IMG/VR virus record: IMGVR_UViG_3300020470_000583
Coordinates: 1 to 20,554 of that record
DNA length: 20,554 nt
Origin: a virus
Reading direction: 5' to 3' (one strand)
In this document: one piece after another, positions 1 to 6,564 of the stretch
Layout of the letters: each line of letters starts with the position of its first letter
How positions within the stretch are numbered: position 1 is the stretch's first letter
The notes under the pieces: model-generated
What the model was told of the DNA's origin: nothing
Databases searched by the model: none
Seen by the model: only the letters and a program-made list of their open reading frames with translations
Translations under genes and position numbers: made by a program

Positions 1-98
1 AGGCTGCGGCAAAGCGTAAGTTTAAGGTTTATCCTTCTGCGTATGCAAATGCTTGGTTGGTGCGTGAGTACAAAAAGCGTGGCGGTACTTATGCCTAG
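1..98 (+). CDS. Small basic phage protein, C-terminal fragment
   Basis: The window opens inside this gene; the first complete codon is at base 3 and it stops at TAG 96-98. The visible 31 residues are Lys/Arg-rich with a KFKVYPSAYANAW segment, followed by a KKRGGTYA tail. I remember similar KVYPSAYAN-type ends in small proteins of marine phages and some large viruses, where the function is unknown. The stop overlaps the start of the next gene by 8 bases (ATGCCTAG, 91-98), the same kind of tight coupling used by the genes that follow. The upstream part is missing, so length and start cannot be judged. A DNA- or RNA-binding role would fit the charge but is inference only. Confidence 0.6.
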   Translation, partial: AAAKRKFKVYPSAYANAWLVREYKKRGGTYA

Positions 99-324
99 CA
101 GAAAGCCTAAAGGTGGACTGACTAAATGGTTCAAGGAAGATTGGCGAGATGTTAAGACAGGTAAGAAGTGCGGTAGGAGTGGCAAGAAAGATAAAGGTAG
201 ACCTTACCCTGCTTGTCGTCCTAAAAGTAAAGCAAGTTCTGCATCTGCTAAGAGAGCGGCTAAACGTAAGACAGGTCCAGCTAGGATAAGTTGGAAAACA
301 AAAAGAAAAAAAGGTAAGAAGTAA
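91..324 (+). CDS. DUF5872-like small basic protein
   Basis: This 77-residue protein is very rich in Lys, Arg and Gly. It contains GGLTKWFKEDWRDV near residues 7-20, then a KTGKKCGRSGKKDKGRPYPACRP segment with two cysteines, and it ends in KRKKGKK. The GGLTxWFxEDW opening with a downstream CGR...YPxCRP part is what I recall of the DUF5872 family, found in phages and giant viruses, with unknown function. In-frame ATGs at 43 and 49 lie upstream, but ATG 91 is preferred because it places the conserved segment at the N terminus and gives a short overlap with the preceding gene. The paired cysteines might bind metal (inference). The stop shares a base with the next start (TAATG). Confidence 0.72.
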   Translation: MPSRKPKGGLTKWFKEDWRDVKTGKKCGRSGKKDKGRPYPACRPKSKASSASAKRAAKRKTGPARISWKTKRKKGKK

Positions 325-445
325 TGCCATTTTCTAAGTACAGCAAAAAGCAAAAAAAGCTGGCGGCTTTAGCCCCACCTCGCAAAAAAATAACAGGCGC
401 AGATTTAAAGAAGTTAAGAAAAAAGAAGAAGGGTAAGAAGTAATG
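313..445 (+). repeat. Repeated gene-junction motif GGTAAGAAGTAATG
   Basis: The 14-base string GGTAAGAAGTAATG occurs at 313-326 and again at 432-445. Each copy encodes the final GKK of one gene, its TAA stop and the overlapping ATG of the next. Both are preceded by an A-rich lysine-coding tract. The purine-rich AAGAAG just before each stop could double as a weak ribosome-binding site, so the KKGKK tail may partly reflect a translation signal (inference). Confidence 0.55.
324..443 (+). CDS. 39-residue lysine-rich microprotein
   Basis: This short open frame starts at ATG 324 inside the preceding stop (TAATG) and ends at TAA 441-443, which again overlaps the next start. It encodes 39 residues, beginning MPFSKYSKKQKK, with an LAALAPPRKKITGADL middle and a KKKKGKK end. 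About 40 percent of the residues are lysine or arginine. No domain is recognised. It is accepted as a gene because it fills the space exactly between two genes with TAATG junctions on both sides and ends in the same KKGKK motif as its neighbour. A nucleic-acid-binding or condensing role is possible from charge alone. It is short enough for automated annotation to miss. Confidence 0.6.
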   Translation: MPFSKYSKKQKKLAALAPPRKKITGADLKKLRKKKKGKK

Positions 446-1306
446 GCTGAAGAACGTAAAGATCGTAAAGACATGACTCACGCCGAGGCGATTGCGGATC
501 ATTTTAGAATACTTGGTAGGCCTAATCCTTTTGCTGTTGCTCATAGCGGTACGCCAGCGCAGCGAAAAGGTGGTCTCGGCTCTAACAAGGGTGCAGCAAG
601 GTATCAAAACACTTCTGCTGAAGATCGTAGAAAAGCAAATACTGATGGTCGTTTTGGTTATTTTGATGAAGTAAATAAACGTTACGTTCCTGCTATATTT
701 GATATGATGGATGGCGGTGGTCGTGACACTAGGGGTGATGAGTTTAAAGGTGGTATCTTTAGCGGTTTGCTTAATGATTTAGGCGTAAAACCATACGGTT
801 CACAAATGGAACGTGCTATGGTTAGTCCTAGTACGTCACCTATTGTGCAGGCTGTAAATGCTGTTCCCTCTCCATCTTATGCTACTATGGACATGGGTGA
901 AGCTGGTCGAGGTTCTATGCCTGCTGATACTCAATTACCTTATGCAAATATGAATATGGGTGAGGCAGGAAGAGGCTCAATGCCGCCAAGTGTACCTTCA
1001 TCTTATATGGAAGCTGGTCGAGGTTCTATGCCTGCTGATACTCCATTACCTTATGCGACTATGAATATAGGTGAAACTGGTCGGGGGTCTTTACCAAATC
1101 CTTTTGATGGTTCGACTTATGATATGCCTGTTGATGTACGTCAGCCAAATATTTCAATACCTTCTCAGTCAACAGGTGATCCAGATTTTGATAAATTTAT
1201 GGATTTGGTTAGAAAAAATCCTTTAATGCCAAATAGAACTATGGAAGAAAATTATCAGATTTATTTAAATATGAAAAAATCAGGTAGCCTTGGTCAGTTT
1301 ATGTAA
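443..1306 (+). CDS. Hypothetical protein with GEAGRGSMP repeats
   Basis: This 287-residue protein is not recognised. The first 120 residues are mixed and charged (HAEAIADHFRILGRPNPFA near the start, then a Gly-rich stretch and FDEVNKRYVPAIFDMMDGGG). Residues 150-220 hold four copies of an (G)EAGRGSMP-like motif beginning near residues 152, 173, 190 and 210, separated by PADT.LPYA.MN linkers, so this part looks extended and low in complexity. The last 50 residues (DFDKFMDLVRKNPLMPNRTMEENYQIYLNMKK) look helical. It starts in the TAATG overlap at 443 and ends in a TAATG overlap at 1306, so it belongs to the same transcript as the basic microproteins. Virion protein or packaging accessory are both open. 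Confidence 0.75.
   Translation: MAEERKDRKDMTHAEAIADHFRILGRPNPFAVAHSGTPAQRKGGLGSNKGAARYQNTSAEDRRKANTDGRFGYFDEVNKRYVPAIFDMMDGGGRDTRGDEFKGGIFSGLLNDLGVKPYGSQMERAMVSPSTSPIVQAVNAVPSPSYATMDMGEAGRGSMPADTQLPYANMNMGEAGRGSMPPSVPSSYMEAGRGSMPADTPLPYATMNIGETGRGSLPNPFDGSTYDMPVDVRQPNISIPSQSTGDPDFDKFMDLVRKNPLMPNRTMEENYQIYLNMKKSGSLGQFM
899..1043 (+). repeat. Direct repeat encoding EAGRGSMPADT
   Basis: A 34-base identical copy lies at 899-932 and 1010-1043, 111 bases (37 codons) apart. After one mismatch the identity continues for another 12 bases (934-945 and 1045-1056). More diverged copies sit between and after them, near 959 and 1070. The near-identity suggests recent duplication or gene conversion inside the gene. 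Confidence 0.75.
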
Positions 1307-1572
1307 TGCCCAGAAGACGAGAGAAAGCCATACCTAAAACGACTAAAGGTAAGGGTCGTAACTATAGGACGGTAAAAGAAGGCGCTGGCATGACTGCTGC
1401 TGGCGTAGCTGCACATAGAAGGAAAAACCCAAAGTCGAAACTAAAAACGGCTGTAACAAAAAAGAAAAATTTAACTGCAAAAGAAAAGGCTCGTAAGAAG
1501 TCTTTTTGCGCTAGGTCTAGAGGCTGGACAGGTGAACGTGGCAAAGCTGCTCGTAGAAGATGGAATTGTTAA
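1306..1572 (+). CDS. DUF6321-like small basic protein
   Basis: This 88-residue, strongly basic protein has the order GRNYRTVKEGAGMTAAGVAAHRR, NPKSKLKTAVT, then a Lys-rich linker and KSFCARSRGWTGERGKAARRRWNC. As I recall, the EGAGMT..GV..YR..NPGSKLKTAVT pattern followed by KSFCARS is the hallmark of DUF6321 proteins, common in phages and giant viruses and without a known function. Two cysteines lie in the last 25 residues, one of them the final residue. It starts in the TAATG overlap with the gene before and its stop directly abuts the ATG of the adaptor gene at 1573. The strong charge suggests contact with DNA or RNA, but nothing here proves it. Confidence 0.8.
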   Translation: MPRRREKAIPKTTKGKGRNYRTVKEGAGMTAAGVAAHRRKNPKSKLKTAVTKKKNLTAKEKARKKSFCARSRGWTGERGKAARRRWNC

Positions 1573-2190
1573 ATGGCTTTAAGTAATTACAATGATTTAA
1601 AGGCAAGTATAGCCGATTTTTTAAATAGAGATGATTTAACGTCAGTTATTCCTGATTTTATTAGTCTTGCAGAAGCTCAACTAAATAGAGAAATAAGACA
1701 TTGGAGAATGGAAGATAGAGTTGTTTCGGTAGTTGACTCTCAATATACAGCTTTGCCTAATAACTTTTTAGAACCGATAAGATTAATAAAAACAACAGGA
1801 AATTTTCAGATACTTGAGCTTGTTGGTGCTTTGGAAATATCAAAATTAAGACAGGCAAATAATGACAATGTTGGCGTTCCTAAAGTTTATACAATTTTAG
1901 ATCAAGCCTTCGAGGTGTTTCCAAAACCCGATGGCGACACAACATTTGAATTAACTTATTATGAAGAAATACCAGACTTAGCTACAAACAGCACAAACTG
2001 GTTAATGACTTATTATCCTTCTGCATATCTATATGGTTCTTTACTTCATTCTGCGCCATATTTATCTGAGGGTAATAGAATAGCAGAATGGAGTGCATTG
2101 TATCAAAAGGCAATCAATGATATAAATGCGGAGAGTGAACGAGCAAAAACTGGCGGCTCTGGTCGCAGGATGAAAATTAGGAGCTATTAA
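1573..2190 (+). CDS. Phage adaptor (head-tail connector) protein, SU10-like
   Basis: This 205-residue protein begins MALSNYNDLKASIADFLNRDDLTSVIPDFISLAEAQLNREIR in outline, the start I associate with adaptor proteins of SU10/P22-like phages (dodecameric rings beneath the portal that join it to the nozzle). The pattern is an N-terminal helical bundle, a beta-rich middle (LPNNFLEPIRL, FEVFPKPDGD, FELTYYEEIPDL) and C-terminal helices, with a basic tail (GGSGRRMKIRSY). Family assignment is from memory of the N-terminal motif; the function follows from homologues. It lies far from the portal (13986) but heads the block with fibre and nozzle genes, consistent with tail-side assembly. The ATG at 1573 abuts the preceding stop. 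Confidence 0.75.
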   Translation: MALSNYNDLKASIADFLNRDDLTSVIPDFISLAEAQLNREIRHWRMEDRVVSVVDSQYTALPNNFLEPIRLIKTTGNFQILELVGALEISKLRQANNDNVGVPKVYTILDQAFEVFPKPDGDTTFELTYYEEIPDLATNSTNWLMTYYPSAYLYGSLLHSAPYLSEGNRIAEWSALYQKAINDINAESERAKTGGSGRRMKIRSY

Positions 2191-2622
2191 ATGGCAAGTT
2201 TTACTAAAGTAAATGACTTTGTGGTCAATCTAGCTAATACGATGGATTTAAACGGAGATACGCTAAAAGTAGCTCTTTGTAATACTGATCCAACGGCAGG
2301 AACAAATGCGGCAGCGGATGGAAATGGCATATTAGCCAATGTCACCGAAATAAATTACGCAAACTTATCTTCCAGAACATTACAGAATGTCACAAGCACA
2401 CAAACCTCTGGCACTTATAAATTATCTGCGGATGATTTAGTTTTAACAGCGTCAGGTGGTTCGGTTGCAGCATTTCGATACGTTGTAATTTATGATGACA
2501 CACCGTCATCGCCAGCCGATCCTCTAATTGGTTATTACGATTACGGTTCGTCTTTAACACTGAACGATGGCGATACGTTTACAATAGATATTGGAACAAA
2601 CGGTATCTTAACACTGACATAG
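2191..2622 (+). CDS. Conserved beta-rich virion structural protein
   Basis: This 143-residue protein is rich in Thr, Ser, Asn and Asp with alternating hydrophobics. It begins MASFTKVNDFVVNLAN and contains LKVALCNTDP, DGNGILANVTEINYANLSSRTL, SGTYKLSADDLVLTASGGSVAAFRYVVIYDDT and PLIGYYDYGSSLTLNDGDTFTIDI. I remember closely similar proteins in many phage structural modules, with unknown exact role; decoration, adaptor-associated or tail positions are all possible. The ATG follows the adaptor stop directly and the gene is followed by a strong ribosome-binding site (TAGGAG) for the fibre gene. The structural assignment rests on neighbours and composition. Confidence 0.7.
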   Translation: MASFTKVNDFVVNLANTMDLNGDTLKVALCNTDPTAGTNAAADGNGILANVTEINYANLSSRTLQNVTSTQTSGTYKLSADDLVLTASGGSVAAFRYVVIYDDTPSSPADPLIGYYDYGSSLTLNDGDTFTIDIGTNGILTLT

Positions 2623-2634
2623 TAGGAGAGCGTC

Positions 2635-3684
2635 ATGGCAAAACTTTTTAACAGAGCCAAAATGACGACAAGCACTACTGGAACAGGAACCGTGACTTTG
2701 GGTTCTGCTTCTGTCGGCTTCCAATCTTTTGCTGATGCTGGTGTTTCGAATAGTGATGTTGTCCAATATGTAATAGAAGAGGGAGCCAACTTCGAAATTG
2801 GAACAGGCACATATTCCAGTAGTGGTACTTCTCTGACAAGAACGCCCACGGAAAGCAGTAATAGCAACAACGCAATTACTTTAGCTGGAAATGCTACTGT
2901 GTCGGTCACTGCTGTTCACTCAGACTTTAATGTTCTACAGCACGAAGGTTCTACAAAAGTTGCGGTATCTGCGACAGGTGCATCTGTAACTGGAAACTTG
3001 TCTGTTTCTGGTACAATTCCTGCTGGTCAGCTTACTGGTGCAATGCCAGCTATTGATGGTTCAGCATTGACAGGCATTCAGGGTATTCCTAGCGGTGCTA
3101 TCATGATGTGGAACGGCACAAATGCAAACATCCCGTCAGGTTTTGTTTTATGCGATGGCAGCAACGGAACTCCTGACTTAACAGATAAATTTATATTAGG
3201 TCGTGGATCAAGCAGTAACTCTGGAAATTCTGGTGGTGCTAACACTGTTACTTTGGCAGAAGGTAACTTGCCAAGCCACTCACATGGTGCTGGTAATTAT
3301 GTGACAAGTAACACTGGCGCACACTCACATACTTTAAGTGGTAATACTAATAACACTGGCGGTCACAGTCATAATACAAACAACACTGGTAACCACTCAC
3401 ACAATACTCTTATTTATGGTGCAGGAAATACAAGATATTTTTTGACCGCTGGGCTTACCTCTAATTATGCAAGTAACAATGTTTTTGCTGGCACAAGCAA
3501 TACTGGGGGCCATAGCCACAACACAAATAACGCTGGTAATCACAGTCATAACGTTGGTGGAAATACAAGTAATACTGGAAACCATTCCCACAACGTTTCT
3601 GGAAATAGTGGCAATGTTGGTAGCGGTTCTGCGCTCACTATCACACCAATTCATTTTACATTGGCGTTTATAATGAAAACCTAA
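2635..3684 (+). CDS. Tail fibre with collar domain and HxH metal motifs
   Basis: This 349-residue protein is probably a receptor-binding fibre. Residues 1-110 form a beta-rich attachment region. Residues about 151-191 (SGAIMMWNG, PSGFVLCDGSNGTPDLTDKFILGRG) match the phage tail collar domain of T4 gp12-type fibres. After this come seven HxH motifs at His 215/217, 230/232, 244/246, 254/256, 293/295, 303/305 and 317/319, set in Asn/Thr/Gly-rich sequence. In T4 gp37, HxH motifs of three chains together bind a row of iron ions in the fibre tip; the same trimeric metal-bound needle is a reasonable model here. The end (ITPIHFTLAFIMKT) is the usual collar-fibre C terminus. The gene has a clear AGGAG site before ATG 2635. 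The 38-residue stretch between the fourth and fifth HxH could be the exposed receptor tip. Confidence 0.88.
   Translation: MAKLFNRAKMTTSTTGTGTVTLGSASVGFQSFADAGVSNSDVVQYVIEEGANFEIGTGTYSSSGTSLTRTPTESSNSNNAITLAGNATVSVTAVHSDFNVLQHEGSTKVAVSATGASVTGNLSVSGTIPAGQLTGAMPAIDGSALTGIQGIPSGAIMMWNGTNANIPSGFVLCDGSNGTPDLTDKFILGRGSSSNSGNSGGANTVTLAEGNLPSHSHGAGNYVTSNTGAHSHTLSGNTNNTGGHSHNTNNTGNHSHNTLIYGAGNTRYFLTAGLTSNYASNNVFAGTSNTGGHSHNTNNAGNHSHNVGGNTSNTGNHSHNVSGNSGNVGSGSALTITPIHFTLAFIMKT
3331..3600 (+). repeat. HSHN-coding repeats in fibre gene
   Basis: Short imperfect repeats of the form AAYACTGG..CAYAGYCAYAAY encode TGGHSHN or TGNHSHN units within the fibre gene. They lie on both sides of a repeat-free stretch around 3405-3495. 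Such repeats can change copy number by recombination and thereby alter needle length. Confidence 0.6.
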
Positions 3685-3685
3685 T

Positions 3686-4378
3686 ATGGCACAAAAAGTA
3701 AAATTTCATGCTTCCCAAGAAGTGCTAGACGCATATCCGCATCCATATCCTTCTGTAAAAAACTTACCAGATTGGTTTAAAAATTTACCGCCATCATTGG
3801 ATAGTCACCCTGCAAATGGCTCTGTCAAAAGATGTATTCCGTTCTTAGAGGCTTGTAATCAAGGTTTTATTATTCCTTTCTATTGTGATGTTTTTGTTCA
3901 TGCAGATGCTGAAAAAATAGATTTCGAGTTTGCTGAGAAAAATCTTTGCGATGGAATGTCACCACATTCTAAAGAGCAAGTTGAAGGGCATCCATTTGAA
4001 AATTTTAAATATGGAAAAGTGCCTCTTAAATGGCACAATCCTTGGGTTATACAAACGCCAAAAGGTTATAGCTGTTATTTTGTATCTCCATTTAATAGAC
4101 TAGAAGATAGATTTAAACTTTTTGATGGTGTTGTGGATACTGATAATTATTATAATAATATAAATTTTCCGTTTATATGGACGGCTGGAGAAGGTGAATA
4201 TTTAATAGAAAAAGGCACACCTATGGTGCAAGTGATACCGTTTAAAAGAGATACTATAAAGCATGAGGTCGGTGTGATGGACAACAGAAAAAGAAATAAA
4301 ATTAATAATAAATTACAAACACTTTTTAACAATAAGTACAGACGTTTGTTTTGGCATAAAACGGAGAAAGAAAGATGA
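3686..4378 (+). CDS. DUF6065-like protein in tail module
   Basis: This 230-residue soluble protein has no signal peptide or membrane segment. Recognisable segments are YPHPYPSVKNLPDWFKNLPP (residues 17-36), a SVKRCIPFLEACNQGFIIPFYCDVFV stretch (residues 47-72) and KWHNPWVIQTPKGYSCYFVSPFN in the centre, then FPFIWTAGEGEYLIEKGTPMVQVIPFKRD and a basic tail. The P..LPDWFK...KRC.PFL.A...G..IP layout is what I remember of DUF6065 proteins, found in phages and bacteria with no known activity. It begins two bases after the fibre stop and overlaps the next gene by ATGA, so it is part of the tail operon; an enzyme that modifies the fibre, the host surface or a small molecule cannot be told apart. Conserved Trp, Cys and His residues make an enzymatic role plausible (inference). 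Confidence 0.6.
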   Translation: MAQKVKFHASQEVLDAYPHPYPSVKNLPDWFKNLPPSLDSHPANGSVKRCIPFLEACNQGFIIPFYCDVFVHADAEKIDFEFAEKNLCDGMSPHSKEQVEGHPFENFKYGKVPLKWHNPWVIQTPKGYSCYFVSPFNRLEDRFKLFDGVVDTDNYYNNINFPFIWTAGEGEYLIEKGTPMVQVIPFKRDTIKHEVGVMDNRKRNKINNKLQTLFNNKYRRLFWHKTEKER

Positions 4379-4716
4379 CAGTTAAAGCACTTGCATTATG
4401 GACTACTGGCAAAGTATCCATACAGATAGACGGTGAAGAGTATATAGCAGAAATTACTCACCCTGCATTTTCAACAGAGCATCAAACTGCGTTGGCAGCT
4501 ATGAAAAATAGCCTACAAGCAGATGGCGCATCTGAAATTTTTATAGAAGAACATCCGCATGAAAGTTTTATTCATAAAATAATAAATGGGAAAAATCACA
4601 CGTCTGATAATGTAAATTCTTATCAAGTTTTTGTTGATTTAAGAAAATATGCGGATGATTTGAAAAATTATGAGGATGTAGGTAGTATCCCAGACGATAT
4701 TGATATTGGAGATTAA
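4375..4716 (+). CDS. Hypothetical acidic protein
   Basis: This 113-residue acidic protein is not recognised. The start (MTVKALALWTTGKVSIQIDGEEYIAEITHP) predicts a few beta strands, the middle a helix (TEHQTALAAMKNSLQADG), and the end is Asp/Glu-rich (DDLKNYEDVGSIPDDIDIGD). It overlaps the preceding gene by ATGA (4375-4378), so translation is probably coupled. No membrane segment or signal peptide is seen. Because it lies between the DUF6065-like gene and a repeat protein in the tail module, it could be a partner or chaperone of either, but nothing in the sequence says which. Confidence 0.7.
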   Translation: MTVKALALWTTGKVSIQIDGEEYIAEITHPAFSTEHQTALAAMKNSLQADGASEIFIEEHPHESFIHKIINGKNHTSDNVNSYQVFVDLRKYADDLKNYEDVGSIPDDIDIGD

Positions 4717-4719
4717 TCT

Positions 4720-5346
4720 ATGACGATTGCATCACAACCGATAGCTGGTGGCCCAATAGCATCAAGTGGCGGTGCGAATTATGCAATGTCCGTTACAAGC
4801 GGTACGTTTACGCTTTCGATGCAAGGTGCTGCTAAACTTATTACAGACACTTATCCAAGCGGCACATTTGTTTTAAGTGGGCAACCAATAGGGTTTAGAG
4901 AAGAGTATGCTTATCCAATTCAAAGCGGAACCTTTACGCTAACTGGTCAACCAACAACTGCATCTATTGGTAAAGGTATATTCTTAGAGCCTATTGGCAC
5001 ATTTGCATCGACAGGTCATGCCGTAAGTTTTCAGAAAAATTTAAGCCCAGATGCACAAGTAGGCGTGTTTACGTTAACTGGGCAAGATCAAACTTATGCA
5101 ATCGACATATCAATTATACCACCAGCCGCTACGTTTACGCTAACTGGTAATGAAGTAATTTTTGGTTTTGATATTGATGCAGAAACAGGAACATTTGCGT
5201 TAACTGGACAAAGTGCTGCATTGCGGCATGGAAGAACCATATCAATACCAGATGCACAAGCATATACTTATCAAGGATACGAAGTAAAATTTAGAGGTTG
5301 GTTTAGTCCGTTTGTTCCACCAGCAATATGGACGGATGCGGCTTAA
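4720..5346 (+). CDS. Seven-repeat GTFTLTGQ beta protein
   Basis: This 208-residue protein is built almost entirely of seven repeats with the core G-[TV]-F-[TAV]-L-[TS]-G-[QN]. The conserved Phe residues fall at positions 30, 50, 72, 95, 117, 139 and 159, so the period is 20-23 residues. Between the cores lie variable segments of about 14 residues with alternating hydrophobics. The likely fold is a beta solenoid or stacked hairpins, typical of phage fibres, tail spikes or capsid decorations; none of these is proved. The last 40 residues (AQAYTYQGYEVKFRGWFSPFVPPAIWTDAA in outline) differ and may be the docking end. I recall similar repeat proteins in marine phage contigs, with no function known. 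A GGAG site lies about 9 bases before ATG 4720. Confidence 0.78.
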   Translation: MTIASQPIAGGPIASSGGANYAMSVTSGTFTLSMQGAAKLITDTYPSGTFVLSGQPIGFREEYAYPIQSGTFTLTGQPTTASIGKGIFLEPIGTFASTGHAVSFQKNLSPDAQVGVFTLTGQDQTYAIDISIIPPAATFTLTGNEVIFGFDIDAETGTFALTGQSAALRHGRTISIPDAQAYTYQGYEVKFRGWFSPFVPPAIWTDAA

Positions 5347-5377
5347 ACTGGTATGCTAAGTAAAATAGGAGATTAAA

Positions 5378-6148
5378 ATGGCTATATCGATTACTAAGCC
5401 TGTCGTGGGCGGTGACGAAAACACATGGGGAACAAAATTAAATACAGCCCTTGATGTTATTGTAGACGCTTCTAATGGAACAAGCGGCACTATTGCCCCA
5501 GATTTAAGCACACTTACCATTAACAGCACTAACGTTACAGCTACGGCAGCAGAATTAAATGTTGTTGATGGCGATACCGCTGCAACAGCTACTACTGTCG
5601 TAGGTGCGGATCGTGTTGTTTTTAATGACAACGGCACTATGAAACAAGTAAGTCTTGCTGACATAAATACATATATTCAAAGCCAAGCTGCGGCTGGTGG
5701 TAATGGTCAAATCACGATTAGTGCTGGAAATGCCATAACTGGGGGTGGTACTTTTACAGTAAATCAGGCAGGCAATAGTACCGTCACTTTAGACCATCAA
5801 GATACTTCAAGCCAAAGCAGTGTAAACAATAGTGGACAAACGTTTATTCAGGATATAACGCTCGACACATATGGACACGTTACTGGTATTAACTCAGCAA
5901 CAGCCTCAAGTGGCGTAACTTTTCTTGCGAGTGGAACGCAATCAGCAAGTTCATCTGGCGGTGGTAATTTTACTATAAGCACTGGTGTAGCTAATAAAAG
6001 TTTCTTAATTAGGCCAACTTTTTATAGCAGTAACTTGTCAGGAGCAGGGCCATTTTTTGGAACTACGGACGGTAGCGGCAACATCTCGGCACAAGTTTCG
6101 GCTGTTGGTAATAACCAAAGTTTTACTGTGTCATATGTAGTATTTTAA
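5378..6148 (+). CDS. Tail fibre-like structural protein
   Basis: This 256-residue protein starts MAISITKPVVGGDENTWGTKLNTALD, the N-terminal pattern (TKP..GGDxNTWGxxLNTALD) I associate with marine phage fibre and appendage proteins. It is followed by TINSTNVTATAAELNVVDGD, a TAAELN-type fibre repeat, then a Gly/Thr/Asn-rich middle with a DTYGHVTGINSATAS element, often seen near the C-terminal part of fibre shafts, and a hydrophobic beta-rich end. There is no collar domain or HxH motif, so it probably forms a different fibre or a baseplate attachment from the 2635 protein. AGGAG at 5366-5370 serves ATG 5378. It precedes a chaperone-like gene, the usual order for fibre and assembly factor. Confidence 0.78.
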   Translation: MAISITKPVVGGDENTWGTKLNTALDVIVDASNGTSGTIAPDLSTLTINSTNVTATAAELNVVDGDTAATATTVVGADRVVFNDNGTMKQVSLADINTYIQSQAAAGGNGQITISAGNAITGGGTFTVNQAGNSTVTLDHQDTSSQSSVNNSGQTFIQDITLDTYGHVTGINSATASSGVTFLASGTQSASSSGGGNFTISTGVANKSFLIRPTFYSSNLSGAGPFFGTTDGSGNISAQVSAVGNNQSFTVSYVVF

Positions 6149-6162
6149 AAAGGTAGAAAATA

Positions 6163-6555
6163 ATGCAACACGATTTTAACAGCAAACATAAGTATATGAC
6201 GCTTAATTCTGAAAATATTGTCGTACAAACCGTTTTTTCAAATTCAAATGAATTTATTGTTTCAAAAGCAATGGTTGCTATGCCAGAAAATATTAAGGAA
6301 GACCCCATCGGAAAAGTTTACGATGCAAAAACAAAAACTTTTTCAGAAGCCCCTCTGACTGTTGATGATATAAAACAAAAAAGAGATGAAATACTTACTT
6401 CACAAGTTGATCCAATAGTAAGTAATCCTTTGCGTTGGGAAGATTTGGGTGAAGAAAAGCAAAATGAGTGGCGCACATATCGTAAAGCATTATTGGATAT
6501 AACAAGCCAAAAAGGATGCCCAACAAACGTTATATGGCCGACAAAGCCATCTTAG
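6163..6555 (+). CDS. Tail assembly chaperone-like protein
   Basis: This 130-residue protein ends with the pattern KRDEILTSQVDPIVSNPLRW...EEKQNEWRTYRKALLDITSQKGCPTNVIWPTKPS in outline. The RD..L..sD.......W..YR.ALRDI....G.P..V.WP..P signature is that of the phage tail assembly chaperone family (Phage_tail_APC type), also present at the C terminus of some tail fibre assembly proteins. The N-terminal half (FIVSKAMVAMPENIKEDPIGKVYDAKTKTFSEAP) resembles the small beta domain that precedes this signature in other phages. Its role would be to help fold or attach the fibre encoded just before it. It starts 15 bases after the fibre stop. Confidence 0.8.
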   Translation: MQHDFNSKHKYMTLNSENIVVQTVFSNSNEFIVSKAMVAMPENIKEDPIGKVYDAKTKTFSEAPLTVDDIKQKRDEILTSQVDPIVSNPLRWEDLGEEKQNEWRTYRKALLDITSQKGCPTNVIWPTKPS

Positions 6556-6564
6556 GAGTAGACA

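Noticed and set aside
306-312. Run of seven A as a possible programmed frameshift site
   Set aside because: It lies in Lys codons near the end of a gene with a normal stop and overlapping next start; no downstream structure or fused product is evident.
2541-2909. Minus-strand open frame across the 2191/2635 gene boundary
   Set aside because: It crosses two real + strand genes and their ribosome-binding site; hydrophobic runs come from reversed Thr/Ser-rich coding sequence.
2635-3684. Possible target of a diversity-generating retroelement
   Set aside because: No reverse transcriptase or template repeat is present in the window; repeats in the fibre are explained by HxH units.
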